Source: Gilliamella sp. wkB108
GTDB taxonomy: Bacteria > Pseudomonadota > Gammaproteobacteria > Enterobacterales > Orbaceae
DNA: 64,000 nt
Reading direction: 5' to 3'
Assembly: GCF_001690195.1 (NCBI RefSeq)
Contig: NZ_LZGM01000007.1
Location: 1 to 64,000 of the forward strand
Shown: in pieces, positions 1 through 8,867 of the stretch
Layout: the number at the start of each line of letters is the position of its first letter
Position numbering within the stretch: position 1 is the first letter of the stretch
Position numbers and translations under genes: made by a program
The notes under the pieces: model-generated
What the model was told of the DNA's origin: nothing
The model's input: only the letters and a program-made list of their open reading frames with translations
Databases searched by the model: none

Positions 1-252
1 AAAATTGATCCTAGGTAGTTTAGTTAATGATTCTATTAACTTTTAATTTACAGCTAAATAGTATGTAGTTAACTGTTTTTTTAAGTTTTTATTTGTTTGA
101 TATCATAAATGGATATTCAAATAAAAACAGATTTTTAATTTAGATCGATGATGATCAATAAATTATGCATTTTAGCTAAATTGATTTTTGAAATTGGTAA
201 AATATTACTTCATCGCATATCAATTTAATCATGAAAAAATAGATCGAGAATA

Positions 253-300
253 AGCCAATACACAAGCTTAAATTCGAGCTGTTTATCTAGTGTATTGGCT
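253..300 (-). terminator. Long-loop inverted repeat downstream of proP
   Basis: The arms AGCCAATACAC (253-263) and GTGTATTGGCT (290-300) pair perfectly over 11 bp around a 26-base loop. It lies about 60 bp past the proP stop and could end or protect the proP transcript. There is no clear U-tract, so intrinsic termination is uncertain. Confidence 0.35.
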
Positions 301-312
301 AAATTAATAGTC

Positions 313-343
313 AAACGTTAGATTAACCTGAAACTTTTTTACG
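313..343 (+). repeat. Dispersed TAACCTGAAAC motif, copy downstream of proP
   Basis: About 31 bases shared with three other intergenic loci: core TTAACCTGAAACTTTTTT here, preceded by AAACGT. It is inverted relative to the upstream-lying gene proP, as at every other locus. Confidence 0.7.
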
Positions 344-367
344 TTAAGTTTCTACAATTAATCTAAC
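317..367 (-). other. Nested hairpin across the proP stop codon
   Basis: Outer arms GTTAGATTAA (317-326) and TTAATCTAAC (358-367) are perfect complements. The right arm contains the proP stop (TAA on the minus strand). Inside, the minus-strand arms GAAACTT and AAGTTTC form a second stem with A-rich spacing. The inner arm is part of the dispersed TAACCTGAAAC motif. It may stabilise the mRNA 3' end; this is inference. Confidence 0.4.
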
Positions 368-1857
368 TTAGGATGTTGATCCACTAATTCTTGACGCTGT
401 TCTTGTAGTGTTTCTATCTGTTGTTCAATATCTTCAACTTTTTGTTCTATCGAATCAAAGTGTTCAGATAAAATCTCTTTAGCTTCAGAACGATCAGATG
501 CAGCAGGAGTAGCACCTCGAAGCGGTTTATTCGCTGTTTCATTCATTCCTAATCCCGTGATTAATCCAACTAACGCTACAATCATTAGATAATAGGCTGG
601 CATGTATAAATTATTACTTACCTCAACTAACCATGCTGCTACTGTCGGTGTTGCACCTGCGATTAATACTGAAATATTAAAGGCAATTGCTAGAGCGCTA
701 TAACGAATACTAACAGGGAAGATCGCCGGTAGAATTGATGCCATAACGCCAGTAAAACAGTTAAGTAGTATAGCGAGAATTAATAATCCTAAGAAAATTA
801 GTAAAATTACATCACTATTAATCATCACAAAAGCGGGATAAGCCAGTATTAATAAACCAATACTACCACCGATGATAAAGGGTCTTCGTCCTATTTTATC
901 ACTGATTAATCCAATCATTGGTTGTACAAATAACATTCCAATCATGATTGCAATAATAATTAATACACCATGATCTGGGTGATAATTTAGATTATGTGAC
1001 AAATAACTAGGCAGATAGGTTAATAACATGTAATAAGTGACATTTGTGACAATAACTAATCCAACACAGATCAAAAAACTTTGCCAATACTGCGATATGA
1101 TCTGCTTTAACGTAATTTTCGGTGGTGTTTTATTATGATCTTTATCATCCTTTAAATCCGTTTGCTGTTGAAAAGCTGGTGTTTCTTCTAATGCATGACG
1201 TAAATAAAGACCTATCAATCCTAACGGTAAGGCAAAAAAGAAAGGAATACGCCAACCCCAAGCATGAAAGTTCTCTTCACCTAGTAGAGCGGATAATAGT
1301 ACTACTAATCCCGCACCAATTAAAAAACCAGCAATAGAGCCAAAATCCAACCAACTTCCCATAAATCCACGTTTACGATCAGGCGAGTACTCTGCAACAA
1401 AAATTGCCGCGCCGGAATATTCCCCCCCAATAGAGAAACCCTGAGCTAATTTAGCGAGTAATAATAAAATAGGTGCAAAAATACCAATTGTGGCATAAGA
1501 GGGAATTAAACCAATACAAAAAGTACTCAAAGACATAATTACAATAGTAATTGAAAGCACTTTCTGACGCCCAAACTTGTCACCTAAAATCCCGAAAACT
1601 AATCCCCCTAATGGTCGAAATAAAAATGGTACAGAAAAAGTTGCTAATGCCGCTACCATTTGTACACTGGGGGAAGCATCAGAAAAAAAGACTTGTCCTA
1701 ATATATAAGCTAAAAAACCATATACCCCAAAATCAAACCATTCCATTGCATTACCAAGCGCAGCAGCAGTAATTGCTTTTTTTAACTTACTATCATCAAT
1801 TATCGTAATATCATTAATATTTAATGGTTTATTTCCAGACTTACTTATTTTCTTCAT
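358..1857 (-). CDS. proP: ProP osmoregulatory proline/glycine betaine:H+ symporter
   Basis: This is a 499-residue, 12-helix major facilitator of the metabolite:H+ symporter family. It resembles E. coli ProP along its whole length, for example the N-terminal region with ITIIDDSKLKKAITAA and NAMEWFDFGVYGF and the loop AEYSPDRKRGFMGSWLDFGS. ProP imports proline, glycine betaine and ectoine at high osmolarity. The cytoplasmic tail, about residues 455-495, is rich in E, Q and heptad hydrophobics and matches the coiled coil that tunes osmosensing in the family. The length equals that of E. coli ProP (500). It is a single gene; its upstream space of about 620 bp must hold its promoter, but I could not place one confidently. 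Confidence 0.95.
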   Translation of the reverse strand: MKKISKSGNKPLNINDITIIDDSKLKKAITAAALGNAMEWFDFGVYGFLAYILGQVFFSDASPSVQMVAALATFSVPFLFRPLGGLVFGILGDKFGRQKVLSITIVIMSLSTFCIGLIPSYATIGIFAPILLLLAKLAQGFSIGGEYSGAAIFVAEYSPDRKRGFMGSWLDFGSIAGFLIGAGLVVLLSALLGEENFHAWGWRIPFFFALPLGLIGLYLRHALEETPAFQQQTDLKDDKDHNKTPPKITLKQIISQYWQSFLICVGLVIVTNVTYYMLLTYLPSYLSHNLNYHPDHGVLIIIAIMIGMLFVQPMIGLISDKIGRRPFIIGGSIGLLILAYPAFVMINSDVILLIFLGLLILAILLNCFTGVMASILPAIFPVSIRYSALAIAFNISVLIAGATPTVAAWLVEVSNNLYMPAYYLMIVALVGLITGLGMNETANKPLRGATPAASDRSEAKEILSEHFDSIEQKVEDIEQQIETLQEQRQELVDQHPKLD

Positions 1858-2484
1858 AAAATAGTACCTATTTTTATATAAATAAGAGAAAGCAAAAATG
1901 CAACGAGATAAACTTATTACTTATAGACAAAATAATTATTCACTTGACACATTAAACATATGTCGCTGAACTCAATAAAGGTGAAGCAAAAAACGGGTAA
2001 AGATATAAATTAGAGGATAAAAAATAAAATACTAAGGCATTGTCATTAAGCACAATCAGAAGCGGATAACGACAAAACTACTCTTTTTTTTAAAAAATCG
2101 GCGCTAATTCTAGCAAAATAACTCTATATTGTAAAATCACATCAATTATTTAGATTATCGTTGAAGTGATCTTTGCCATTGATGAGATATAGCTTTTTTA
2201 CTGTATCTGATTTAGTACAATTGCATATCTATTAAGCAAAGTTTGTTGGTAATCAAAACAAGGTTAACTAATCTATGAAAATGCAAAACCTAATCCTAGA
2301 TTGTTAAAATTTGATAATTTGATTTATTATAACGGATAACAAATCCAAAAATAAAACAGCCAAAAAAGCAGACATTATCTAAAAAATGGGATATTGGATG
2401 ATTAGTTTCTTAAATAAACTTAATCTAGAATCCATAGTTTTTATCCTTTAAAATAACTTAACTGAGACTGATGAGGTAATTCCC
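1858..2484. other. Divergent intergenic region proP/ypfJ, no gene seen
   Basis: About 627 bp between the proP start and the ypfJ start. It is very AT-rich, and no open frame with a ribosome binding site or family match is visible on either strand. I saw no strong hairpin, tRNA or repeat. Promoters for both divergent genes should lie here but cannot be assigned from sequence alone. Confidence 0.5.
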
Positions 2485-3342
2485 ATGCGTTGGAGAGACC
2501 AGAGAGAAAGTGATAATATTGAAGATCGTCGCTCACAATCAGGAAGTGAAACAGGAACAAGAATCCCACTAAGTGGTAAAGGTAAAATCGCTCTATTTGT
2601 TGTTGTATTAGTTGCGGGTTATTATGGCGTTGATTTGACACCTTTACTTAACTCAAACTTTGTAGATACTGACAGTACCCAATCCTCACCCAGCAGTTAC
2701 CCCCAAGATGATCCAGATGTAGCCAAATTTACTTCAGTGATCTTAGCAAGTACAGAAGATTATTGGAGTAGTGAATTTCAACGCTTAGGTAAACAATATA
2801 TAGCGCCTAAATTAGTACTCTATTCTGGCTCAACCAATACATCTTGTGGAACAGGACAAACCTTTATGGGTCCATTTTATTGCAGTAACGATAAAACGGT
2901 TTATTTAGATCTGTCATTTTATCAAGAGATGAAACAACAACTCGGTGGTGGCGGTGACTTTGCACAAGGTTACGTCATTGCGCATGAAATTGGACATCAT
3001 GTGCAAAATTTACTGGGAACTTTTAATCAAGTTGAACAATTACAGCAAGGACAAACAGAAAAAACTAATAATCAATTATCTGTCAAATTAGAATTACAAG
3101 CCGATTGTTATGCCGGTATGTGGGGCAATGCTATGCAAAAACAAAATATCCTCGAAGTGGGTGATATTGAACAAGCATTAAAAACAGCTGAAGCCATTGG
3201 GGATGATCGCCTGCAACGCCAAAGTAATGGTTACGTAGTCCCTGATAGTTTTACTCATGGAACCTCACAACAGCGTTACAATTGGTTTAAACGAGGATTT
3301 GACAGTGGCTCAATTAATCAATGTAATACTTTTACTGAATAA
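2485..3342 (+). CDS. ypfJ: YpfJ-type membrane-anchored zinc metallopeptidase
   Basis: 285 residues of the neutral zinc metallopeptidase family (KPN_02809/YpfJ). The start [16 protein letters not shown] is the family signature. A single membrane segment follows at about residues 34-52 ([17 protein letters not shown]), so the catalytic part should face the periplasm. The zinc motif HEIGHH is at residues 167-172, with a further acidic ligand region in [13 protein letters not shown], about 35 residues later. The C-terminal [20 protein letters not shown] is conserved in enteric homologues. The physiological substrate of the family is not established. The gene is followed 9 bp later by surE, so the two probably share a transcript. 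Confidence 0.9.
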   Translation: MRWRDQRESDNIEDRRSQSGSETGTRIPLSGKGKIALFVVVLVAGYYGVDLTPLLNSNFVDTDSTQSSPSSYPQDDPDVAKFTSVILASTEDYWSSEFQRLGKQYIAPKLVLYSGSTNTSCGTGQTFMGPFYCSNDKTVYLDLSFYQEMKQQLGGGGDFAQGYVIAHEIGHHVQNLLGTFNQVEQLQQGQTEKTNNQLSVKLELQADCYAGMWGNAMQKQNILEVGDIEQALKTAEAIGDDRLQRQSNGYVVPDSFTHGTSQQRYNWFKRGFDSGSINQCNTFTE

Positions 3343-3351
3343 GGAAATTAT

Positions 3352-4134
3352 ATGTCTAAAAAATTACTAAACCGCATTTTATTAGTCAATGATGACGGTA
3401 TTGATGCGCCGGGAATAATTTTATTAAAAACTATTGCCGAAAAGCTAGCTCACGAAGTGTGGGTAGTTGCACCAGCGATTGATCAAAGTGGCGTGTCTTG
3501 TGCGGTCAGTTTAAAAGCACCTTTTCGAGTTGCTAAACGTTCAGATAGAGAATATGCCGTTTATGGCACACCGGCTGATTGTTCGCTGTTTGCCCTTAAG
3601 TATTTAATGACAGATTGCCCACCTGATTTAGTTCTGTCAGGAATTAATAACGGTTCAAATGTTGGATTTGAAACAATACTATCCGGCACAGTGGGTGGCG
3701 CAATAATGGCAATGACATTAGGCATACCAGCAATAGCGCTTAGCCAAGTTTCTTCTGAAGATAATGAGCCAACGAATTGGGATGTGGCAAAACATTGTGC
3801 CGAAAAAGTTGTTCGACAATTATTATCATTAACTACACCTAATAATATCTGTTTTAATATCAATTTTCCTGCTTGTAATGCACAGGAGGTCAAAGGCATT
3901 AAAATCACCAAACAAGGTGACGCTGATGTCAGTAATTTTAAGATCACACCAACCAAAGATCCGGAAGGAAATGAATATTACTGGTTTCGAGCCAAACGGA
4001 ATCAAGAAGTCTATGATGAAAATAAGGAATTGGATGCTGCTAACAGTGGTTACATTGCTATTTCACCGATTAGTTATGAAAGAACGCATTATCCATTCTA
4101 TGAACAGTTATTAGCAAAGTTTGATCTCAATTAA
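3352..4134 (+). CDS. surE: SurE 5'/3'-nucleotidase (survival protein E family)
   Basis: 260 residues of the SurE metal-dependent phosphatase family, which removes phosphate from nucleoside 5'- and 3'-monophosphates. The N-terminal metal-binding motif is VNDDGIDAPG (residues 12-21), with the acidic pair D14-D15. The family motifs SGINNGSNVG and GTVGGAIMA are in place. A good ribosome binding site (AAGGAAAT) precedes the ATG by 6 bases. In E. coli surE sits with pcm and rpoS. Here it stands after ypfJ and before a strong terminator, with no pcm or nlpD. The sequence is more diverged from E. coli SurE than other genes in the window are from their homologues. Confidence 0.88.
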   Translation: MSKKLLNRILLVNDDGIDAPGIILLKTIAEKLAHEVWVVAPAIDQSGVSCAVSLKAPFRVAKRSDREYAVYGTPADCSLFALKYLMTDCPPDLVLSGINNGSNVGFETILSGTVGGAIMAMTLGIPAIALSQVSSEDNEPTNWDVAKHCAEKVVRQLLSLTTPNNICFNINFPACNAQEVKGIKITKQGDADVSNFKITPTKDPEGNEYYWFRAKRNQEVYDENKELDAANSGYIAISPISYERTHYPFYEQLLAKFDLN

Positions 4135-4175
4135 AAAGCCTTTTCGTCTTCCTCCTTTTAGGAAGACGAGCTTTG
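4134..4175. terminator. Bidirectional terminator between surE and the SetA/B-type gene
   Basis: Perfect 10-bp stem TCGTCTTCCT (4144-4153) with AGGAAGACGA (4160-4169) around a 6-base T-rich loop. Outer AAAGC and GCTTT arms extend it. It lies between two convergent stop codons (4134 and 4185), so it can serve both. Confidence 0.8.
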
Positions 4176-4184
4176 TGCATCACA

Positions 4185-5396
4185 TTACTTGCTTGTGACA
4201 GGTTCTTTAACATCTTTAACCAACGCACAAAACAGAAATGAGACAGAAACCATAACTAAGGCAACCCAATACACGATTTCATGACCATATAAATCCGATA
4301 AAAAACCTTGAAGCAGACCTGCAACGATAATGCTGCAAGTGATACCATTATTAAACAAAGTTGAAGCTACGCCCATTTGCGTTGGCAGAAGATCTTGAAA
4401 GTAAATAATGCCTATATTAGCGACAATTCCAATAAAAAGTGCATTTAATATTTGTAAACTAAATAGCGCTAGTTCATTGGTAAAGAAAATTATACCTATA
4501 TAAAATAGTACCCCACAAATAATAGCAATAAAAAATAGATTTCGTTTACCTAAGATCGGTACTAAATAACCGGCAATGATCATAACAGGAATTTCAATCC
4601 CTGCTGCTAACCCCATTAATTGTCCGGGTAATGAACTGGAAAGATGTAATACTGAATCAACATAAAGAGGCATATCAATGATATACATCATGTTCGCTGT
4701 CCACATAAAAATAGTAGATAAAAACAGAAAAACTACATTACGATTTTTAAAAACAGACTGATTCGCCATAGCTATATTTGCCGAATTCAGGGATGAAATC
4801 GGATTCTTTTCAACCGAAGGAAGAAAAATAGCCACAAAAATAATGGCAACGATAAACATCGACATAGCCGTAAGATACATGGTAGTAAAACCATAATGAA
4901 TTGCCAAACCAAAAGACAAAGGAGGTCCAATAACCCAAGCAAGCGATAATTGCGCTCGAATTAAAGAATTAAACGCTACAACATTACGCCCCGTTTTAAC
5001 GGCATACTCACGTGCTAATGCAAAAATTTGTGGCATCGCTGCTGATGATAATGCTGCAAACAAAACACCGAGAGTAATTAACACTAAATATTGGCGAGAA
5101 AAAGCAAAAATGACACTATTAATAATCCCCATTAAACAACAAAAAATAACGATTGTTCTTCTATCACCGCTACTATCAGAATATTTAGCCAATAAAAAAC
5201 TACCAACAATACTGGCAATCGCATTAATGGAATAAAAAATACCGACTTTATCTGCCGATGCATGTACTTCAAACGTTAAAAAACGGCTCAAAGTTGGCGA
5301 TTGCAGTGCGCCAGCAACACCAACAATAAAAGTAGTAAATAGAAAGGCTGTAAAAATAACGGTTTTTAGTTTACGAAAAGAAGGAGAACTAGGCAT
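4185..5396 (-). CDS. SetA/SetB-type sugar efflux transporter (MFS)
   Basis: 403 residues from the ATG at 5396; an upstream TTG at 5408 is in frame but has no ribosome binding site. It is a 12-helix major facilitator close to E. coli SetA/SetB/SetC. Shared blocks include GVAGALQSPTLSRFL, IVIFCCLMGI, MPQIFALAREYA, RAQLSLAWVIGPPLSFGLA and MYIIDMPLYVDSVL. The family exports sugars and analogues such as glucose, lactose, IPTG and alpha-methylglucoside, and in E. coli SetA relieves glucose-phosphate stress together with SgrS. No sgrS or sgrR is visible nearby. I cannot decide between SetA, B and C. The upstream space contains the 109-bp array. Confidence 0.88.
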   Translation of the reverse strand: MPSSPSFRKLKTVIFTAFLFTTFIVGVAGALQSPTLSRFLTFEVHASADKVGIFYSINAIASIVGSFLLAKYSDSSGDRRTIVIFCCLMGIINSVIFAFSRQYLVLITLGVLFAALSSAAMPQIFALAREYAVKTGRNVVAFNSLIRAQLSLAWVIGPPLSFGLAIHYGFTTMYLTAMSMFIVAIIFVAIFLPSVEKNPISSLNSANIAMANQSVFKNRNVVFLFLSTIFMWTANMMYIIDMPLYVDSVLHLSSSLPGQLMGLAAGIEIPVMIIAGYLVPILGKRNLFFIAIICGVLFYIGIIFFTNELALFSLQILNALFIGIVANIGIIYFQDLLPTQMGVASTLFNNGITCSIIVAGLLQGFLSDLYGHEIVYWVALVMVSVSFLFCALVKDVKEPVTSK

Positions 5397-6497
5397 ATTT
5401 AATCTCAATCATATAGGGATCGACAATTATATACTCAAAATCTATAGAGAGGGAAAAAATAAAAAACGATTAGCATTTAAACTCATTCTTATCTTTTGAT
5501 TTAAACGATTTCACTTTTTATGACTTGTAAAGATATTTCAGGTCAGCTATGCGTTTAAGTATCATATAACAGCTAAATTCAACAGCGAAGCGAGTGATAA
5601 CAAGATTGGCTTGTCTATAAAATGATGTCTATATTGTAAAAAATATTCAGGAGTCTATACCGTTTTATTTTTCTTAGTGTGCTAAATTCAACAGCGAAGC
5701 GAGTGATAACAGGATTGGCTTGTCTATAAAATGATGCCTATATTGTAAAAAATATTCAGGAGTCTATACCGTTTCATTTTTCTTAGTGTGCTAAATTCAA
5801 CAGCGAAGCGAGTGATAACAGGATTTGCTTGTCTATAAAATGATGTCTATATTGTAAAAAATATTCAGGAGTCTATACCGTTTCATTTTTCTTAGCGCGC
5901 TAAATTCAACAGCTAAGCGAGTGATAACAAGATTTGCTTGTCTATAAAATGATGCCTATATTGTAAAAAATATTCAGGAGTCTATACCGTTTCATTTTTC
6001 TTAGCGCGCTAAATCCAACAGCTAAGCGAGTGATAACAAGATTTGCTTGTCTATAAAATGATGCCTATATTGTAAAAAATATTCAGGAGTCTATACCGTT
6101 TCATTTTTCTTAGCGCGCTAAATCCAACAGCGAAGCGAGTGATAACAGGATTTGTTTGTCTATAAAATGATGCCTATATTGTAAAAAATATTCAGGAGTC
6201 TATACCGTTTCATTTTTCTTAGCGCGCTAAATCCAACAGTTAAGGGCGAATCAAATTAATAAAAGGCTTGATAAGGTGTTTCTGATGATTATTGATATAA
6301 TCACTTTCAATTTAGTATAACCCTCTATTTTCTTTGATAATATCGTAAATACCTACTAAACAAACTCAATACTAAATCACTCAATTCGCATTTTGGTTTA
6401 TTAAATTGCTCTCAATTTATTTAATTCTAATAAAAAATGATTCCTTTTTAGCCAGTAAGGAGTAGAATCAATATCATCAACAAAAGGAGATAACGTT
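5397..6497. other. Divergent intergenic region with a 109-bp tandem array
   Basis: 1.1 kb between the divergent starts of the sugar exporter and zntA. About 720 bp of it is the tandem array described separately. The rest (5397-5524 and 6244-6497) is AT-rich. Promoters for both genes should be in the flanks. No coding frame is supported. Confidence 0.6.
5572..6243. repeat. Tandem array of six 109-bp units plus a partial seventh
   Basis: Units begin with GCTAAATTC or GCTAAATCC at 5572, 5681, 5790, 5899, 6008, 6117 and 6226 (the last is partial, about 17 bases). Every interval is exactly 109 bp with no indels. Only scattered point differences separate units, and units at 5899 and 6008 are nearly identical. 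A degenerate half unit lies just before (5525-5571): its TTGTAAA is 47 bases from GCTAAATTC, the same spacing as inside the array. Unit length is not a multiple of three and no frame crosses the array. From the fourth boundary on, the junction forms the 12-bp perfect palindrome TTAGCGCGCTAA. This is not a CRISPR, because there are no unique spacers. Confidence 0.97.
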
Positions 6498-8816
6498 ATG
6501 TTATATAATAACAAATCCATTTATCACCACCATGAGCATCACCATAATTGTCACGATGTTTGTCACAATATTGCTCACAATCATAACCATACCCCACATG
6601 ATGTCTGTTGCAGTCAAGAAACAACTCATTGCTGTGGTGGAGATAGCCATAATCCTACCCAAACGAATGAATTTAATGATCCCCCTGAGGAGCCTGAGCG
6701 GCAAAGCCAAAATCCAAAACTCATATGGAAAATACAAGGTATGGACTGTGCGCATTGCGCCCAGAAAATAGAAAATGGACTTAAAACACTACCCAATATC
6801 ATTCAAGTAACAATCACCTTTGCCACTGAAAAATTGATTGTCGTTGTGAACCACAGTGACGAAGAATTTATCAAACAAATCGAAGATAAAATTATTGAAC
6901 TTGGTTATAAACCAATCTTTGAAACCACGTCACAACCTATCCACCAACATGAACACACTGAGATTTTTGACAAGGCAGCTTTGATACCGTTAGCCATTTT
7001 AGCTGGTCTAATTGTGATAAGTTATCTCATTTTGTTGTTTAATCATAATGTGGGCGAGTATGCCTTCATTATCACTGCAATCATAGGATTGCTACCAATT
7101 ACTAAAGAAGCCTTTACTCTGATGCGTAACGGTACGCCATTTGCTATTGAAACGTTAATGAGTATTTCAGCTATCGGGGCATTATTTATTGGAGCAGCTG
7201 AAGAAGCCACGATGGTTATCTTCCTCTTTATGATAGGTGAAATGCTAGAGGGTGTTGCTAGTTATAAAGCGAAAACCGGGATTTCATCACTGATAAAGTT
7301 AATGCCCGAAGAGACCATAATTATTACTAACGGTAAACGACAAACGGTTGCAAGCCATAGTTTAAAACCGGGCGATATTATTGAAATATCCTCAGGTGGA
7401 AGACTGCCTGCCGATGTAATACTAATGAGCGAACAAGCCAGTATTGATGAAAGTGCTTTAACTGGTGAGTCAATTCCTGTTAATTATCTGCGTGGAGACA
7501 AAATCTTAGCCGGATCTTTGGTTGTCGATACCACCATTGAACTGAAAGTCATATCAGAAACAGGACAAAATGCGGTTGATCGCATTTTACAACTTATTGA
7601 AGATGCCCAAGATCGCAAAGCATCAATAGAACGCTTTATTGACAAATTTAGCCGTTATTACACACCGTCAATCGCTCTATTTGCGCTTTTAGTTATTATT
7701 ATACCACCGCTATTTATGCACGCTGATTGGTATACTTGGATCTATCGAGGATTAACGCTGCTATTAATTGGTTGTCCATGCGCACTGGTCATTTCGACGC
7801 CGGCAGTGATCACCTCAGCGCTGTCTAGTGCAGCTAAACAAGGTGTACTGATTAAAGGTGGTGCAGCTTTAGAGCGTATAGGTTCGGTTAAAATGATGGC
7901 TTTTGATAAAACAGGGACTTTAACGGCTGGCAAGCCACAAGTGACTGATATTAGTTGCCATGATATAAGCCAAGAGCAGTTACTTTCAATTGCAGCAGCT
8001 ATCGAAAGTGGTTCACATCACCCTTTGGCTAAAGCTATTGTCGATTATGTCAAACAAAATCAGATTAGTTTTGTTGAGGCTGATAATCGTAAAGCAATTG
8101 CTGGTATTGGCATTCAAGGTAATATTAATCAAGAGACCTTCTATATCGTTTCTCCGAATAAAATCCAGACAGTATCGGAAGCAATAAGTGATGAAAATCA
8201 ACAGATCATTCATCAACTTGAAAGTGCTGGTAAAACAGTGGTGGTCGTCGTCACCAAAGTTAAACTTCTTGGTATTATTGCTTTGCAAGATATATTACGA
8301 ACTGATGCAAAGACGGCGATTAATGAACTTCATCACTTAGGACTACAAAGCATAATGCTAACAGGTGATAACCAGCGTGTTGCAAAAGCTATAGCTGGTC
8401 AACTTAATATGGATTATCGCGCAGAGCTATTGCCTGCGGATAAATTGACTGCGATTGAAACCTTAAGTCATAAAACATCCATAGCTATGGTAGGTGACGG
8501 CATTAACGACTCACCTGCGATGAAAGCTGCTACCGTTGGGATTGCTATGGGAAGTGGTAGTGATGTGGCGCTGGAAACTGCCGATGTGGCACTCACTAAA
8601 AACAGTTTATTGAGTTTACCTAAATTGATCCGTCTAACTCGCTTTGCTAATCGTAATATTAAACAAAATATCACCATTGCATTAGGCATTAAAGCTATCT
8701 TTTTGGTAACCAGTTTACTTGGCTTTACCGGACTTTGGCTCGCTGTACTAGCCGATTCTGGTACCACTGCAATTGTTACAATCAATGCACTACGTTTGTT
8801 AAAATTTAAAAAATAG
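6498..8816 (+). CDS. zntA: ZntA-type Zn2+/Cd2+/Pb2+-exporting P-type ATPase
   Basis: 772-residue P1B-type ATPase. Residues 1-50 are very rich in His and Cys (runs HHHEHHH, CHDVC, HNHNH, CCSQ, HCC), a likely metal-sensing or metal-gathering tail. One heavy-metal-associated domain follows with GMDCAHC at 81-87. The transmembrane metal site CPC is at about 426-428, the phosphorylated aspartate in DKTGTLT at about 470, and the hinge motif GDGINDSP near the C-terminus. The HP locus SGSHHPLAKAI is present. The CPC motif, the single N-terminal domain and the acidic and Cys-rich tail favour Zn/Cd/Pb export over copper. The ATG has the strong ribosome binding site AAAGGAG. A ZntR (MerR-type) operator is expected, but I could not identify one with confidence. 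Confidence 0.93.
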   Translation: MLYNNKSIYHHHEHHHNCHDVCHNIAHNHNHTPHDVCCSQETTHCCGGDSHNPTQTNEFNDPPEEPERQSQNPKLIWKIQGMDCAHCAQKIENGLKTLPNIIQVTITFATEKLIVVVNHSDEEFIKQIEDKIIELGYKPIFETTSQPIHQHEHTEIFDKAALIPLAILAGLIVISYLILLFNHNVGEYAFIITAIIGLLPITKEAFTLMRNGTPFAIETLMSISAIGALFIGAAEEATMVIFLFMIGEMLEGVASYKAKTGISSLIKLMPEETIIITNGKRQTVASHSLKPGDIIEISSGGRLPADVILMSEQASIDESALTGESIPVNYLRGDKILAGSLVVDTTIELKVISETGQNAVDRILQLIEDAQDRKASIERFIDKFSRYYTPSIALFALLVIIIPPLFMHADWYTWIYRGLTLLLIGCPCALVISTPAVITSALSSAAKQGVLIKGGAALERIGSVKMMAFDKTGTLTAGKPQVTDISCHDISQEQLLSIAAAIESGSHHPLAKAIVDYVKQNQISFVEADNRKAIAGIGIQGNINQETFYIVSPNKIQTVSEAISDENQQIIHQLESAGKTVVVVVTKVKLLGIIALQDILRTDAKTAINELHHLGLQSIMLTGDNQRVAKAIAGQLNMDYRAELLPADKLTAIETLSHKTSIAMVGDGINDSPAMKAATVGIAMGSGSDVALETADVALTKNSLLSLPKLIRLTRFANRNIKQNITIALGIKAIFLVTSLLGFTGLWLAVLADSGTTAIVTINALRLLKFKK

Positions 8817-8828
8817 CTGTATATCAAT

Positions 8829-8862
8829 AACCAACCCTAAGCAAAATAGGGTTGGTTTTATG
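8829..8862 (+). terminator. Rho-independent terminator of zntA
   Basis: Perfect 11-bp stem AACCAACCCTA (8829-8839) and TAGGGTTGGTT (8847-8857) with a 7-base loop, followed by TTTTA. It lies between the convergent zntA and birA, so it may work for both. Confidence 0.85.
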
Positions 8863-8867
8863 TAGAA

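Larger units (their letters stand above)
1..357. other. Intergenic region downstream of proP, no gene seen
   Basis: No coding frame is supported here. It holds two inverted repeats on the proP 3' side. One has 11-bp perfect arms (253-263 and 290-300) around a 26-base loop. The other is a nested hairpin at 317-367 that includes the proP stop codon. The dispersed TAACCTGAAAC motif lies at 313-343. The first 240 bases are very AT-rich and show nothing else. Confidence 0.6.

Noticed and set aside
3561-3956. Open frame of 131 codons opposite surE
   Set aside because: It is a shadow of the well-supported surE frame and has no independent support.
5572-6243. CRISPR array
   Set aside because: The repeats are contiguous 109-bp units without unique spacers, and no cas genes are near.
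6420-6490. ZntR operator upstream of zntA
   Set aside because: There is a partial inverted pattern around ATTCCT and AGGAGT, but the arms do not align into the long ZntR palindrome.
6532-6771. Alternative frame in the His-rich start of zntA
   Set aside because: The CAC/CAT-rich codons give open shadow frames. The zntA frame has the ribosome binding site and conserved domains.
8468-8827. Open frame of 119 codons on the minus strand opposite the end of zntA
   Set aside because: It is antisense to the conserved GDGINDSP region of zntA, with no family match or ribosome binding site.
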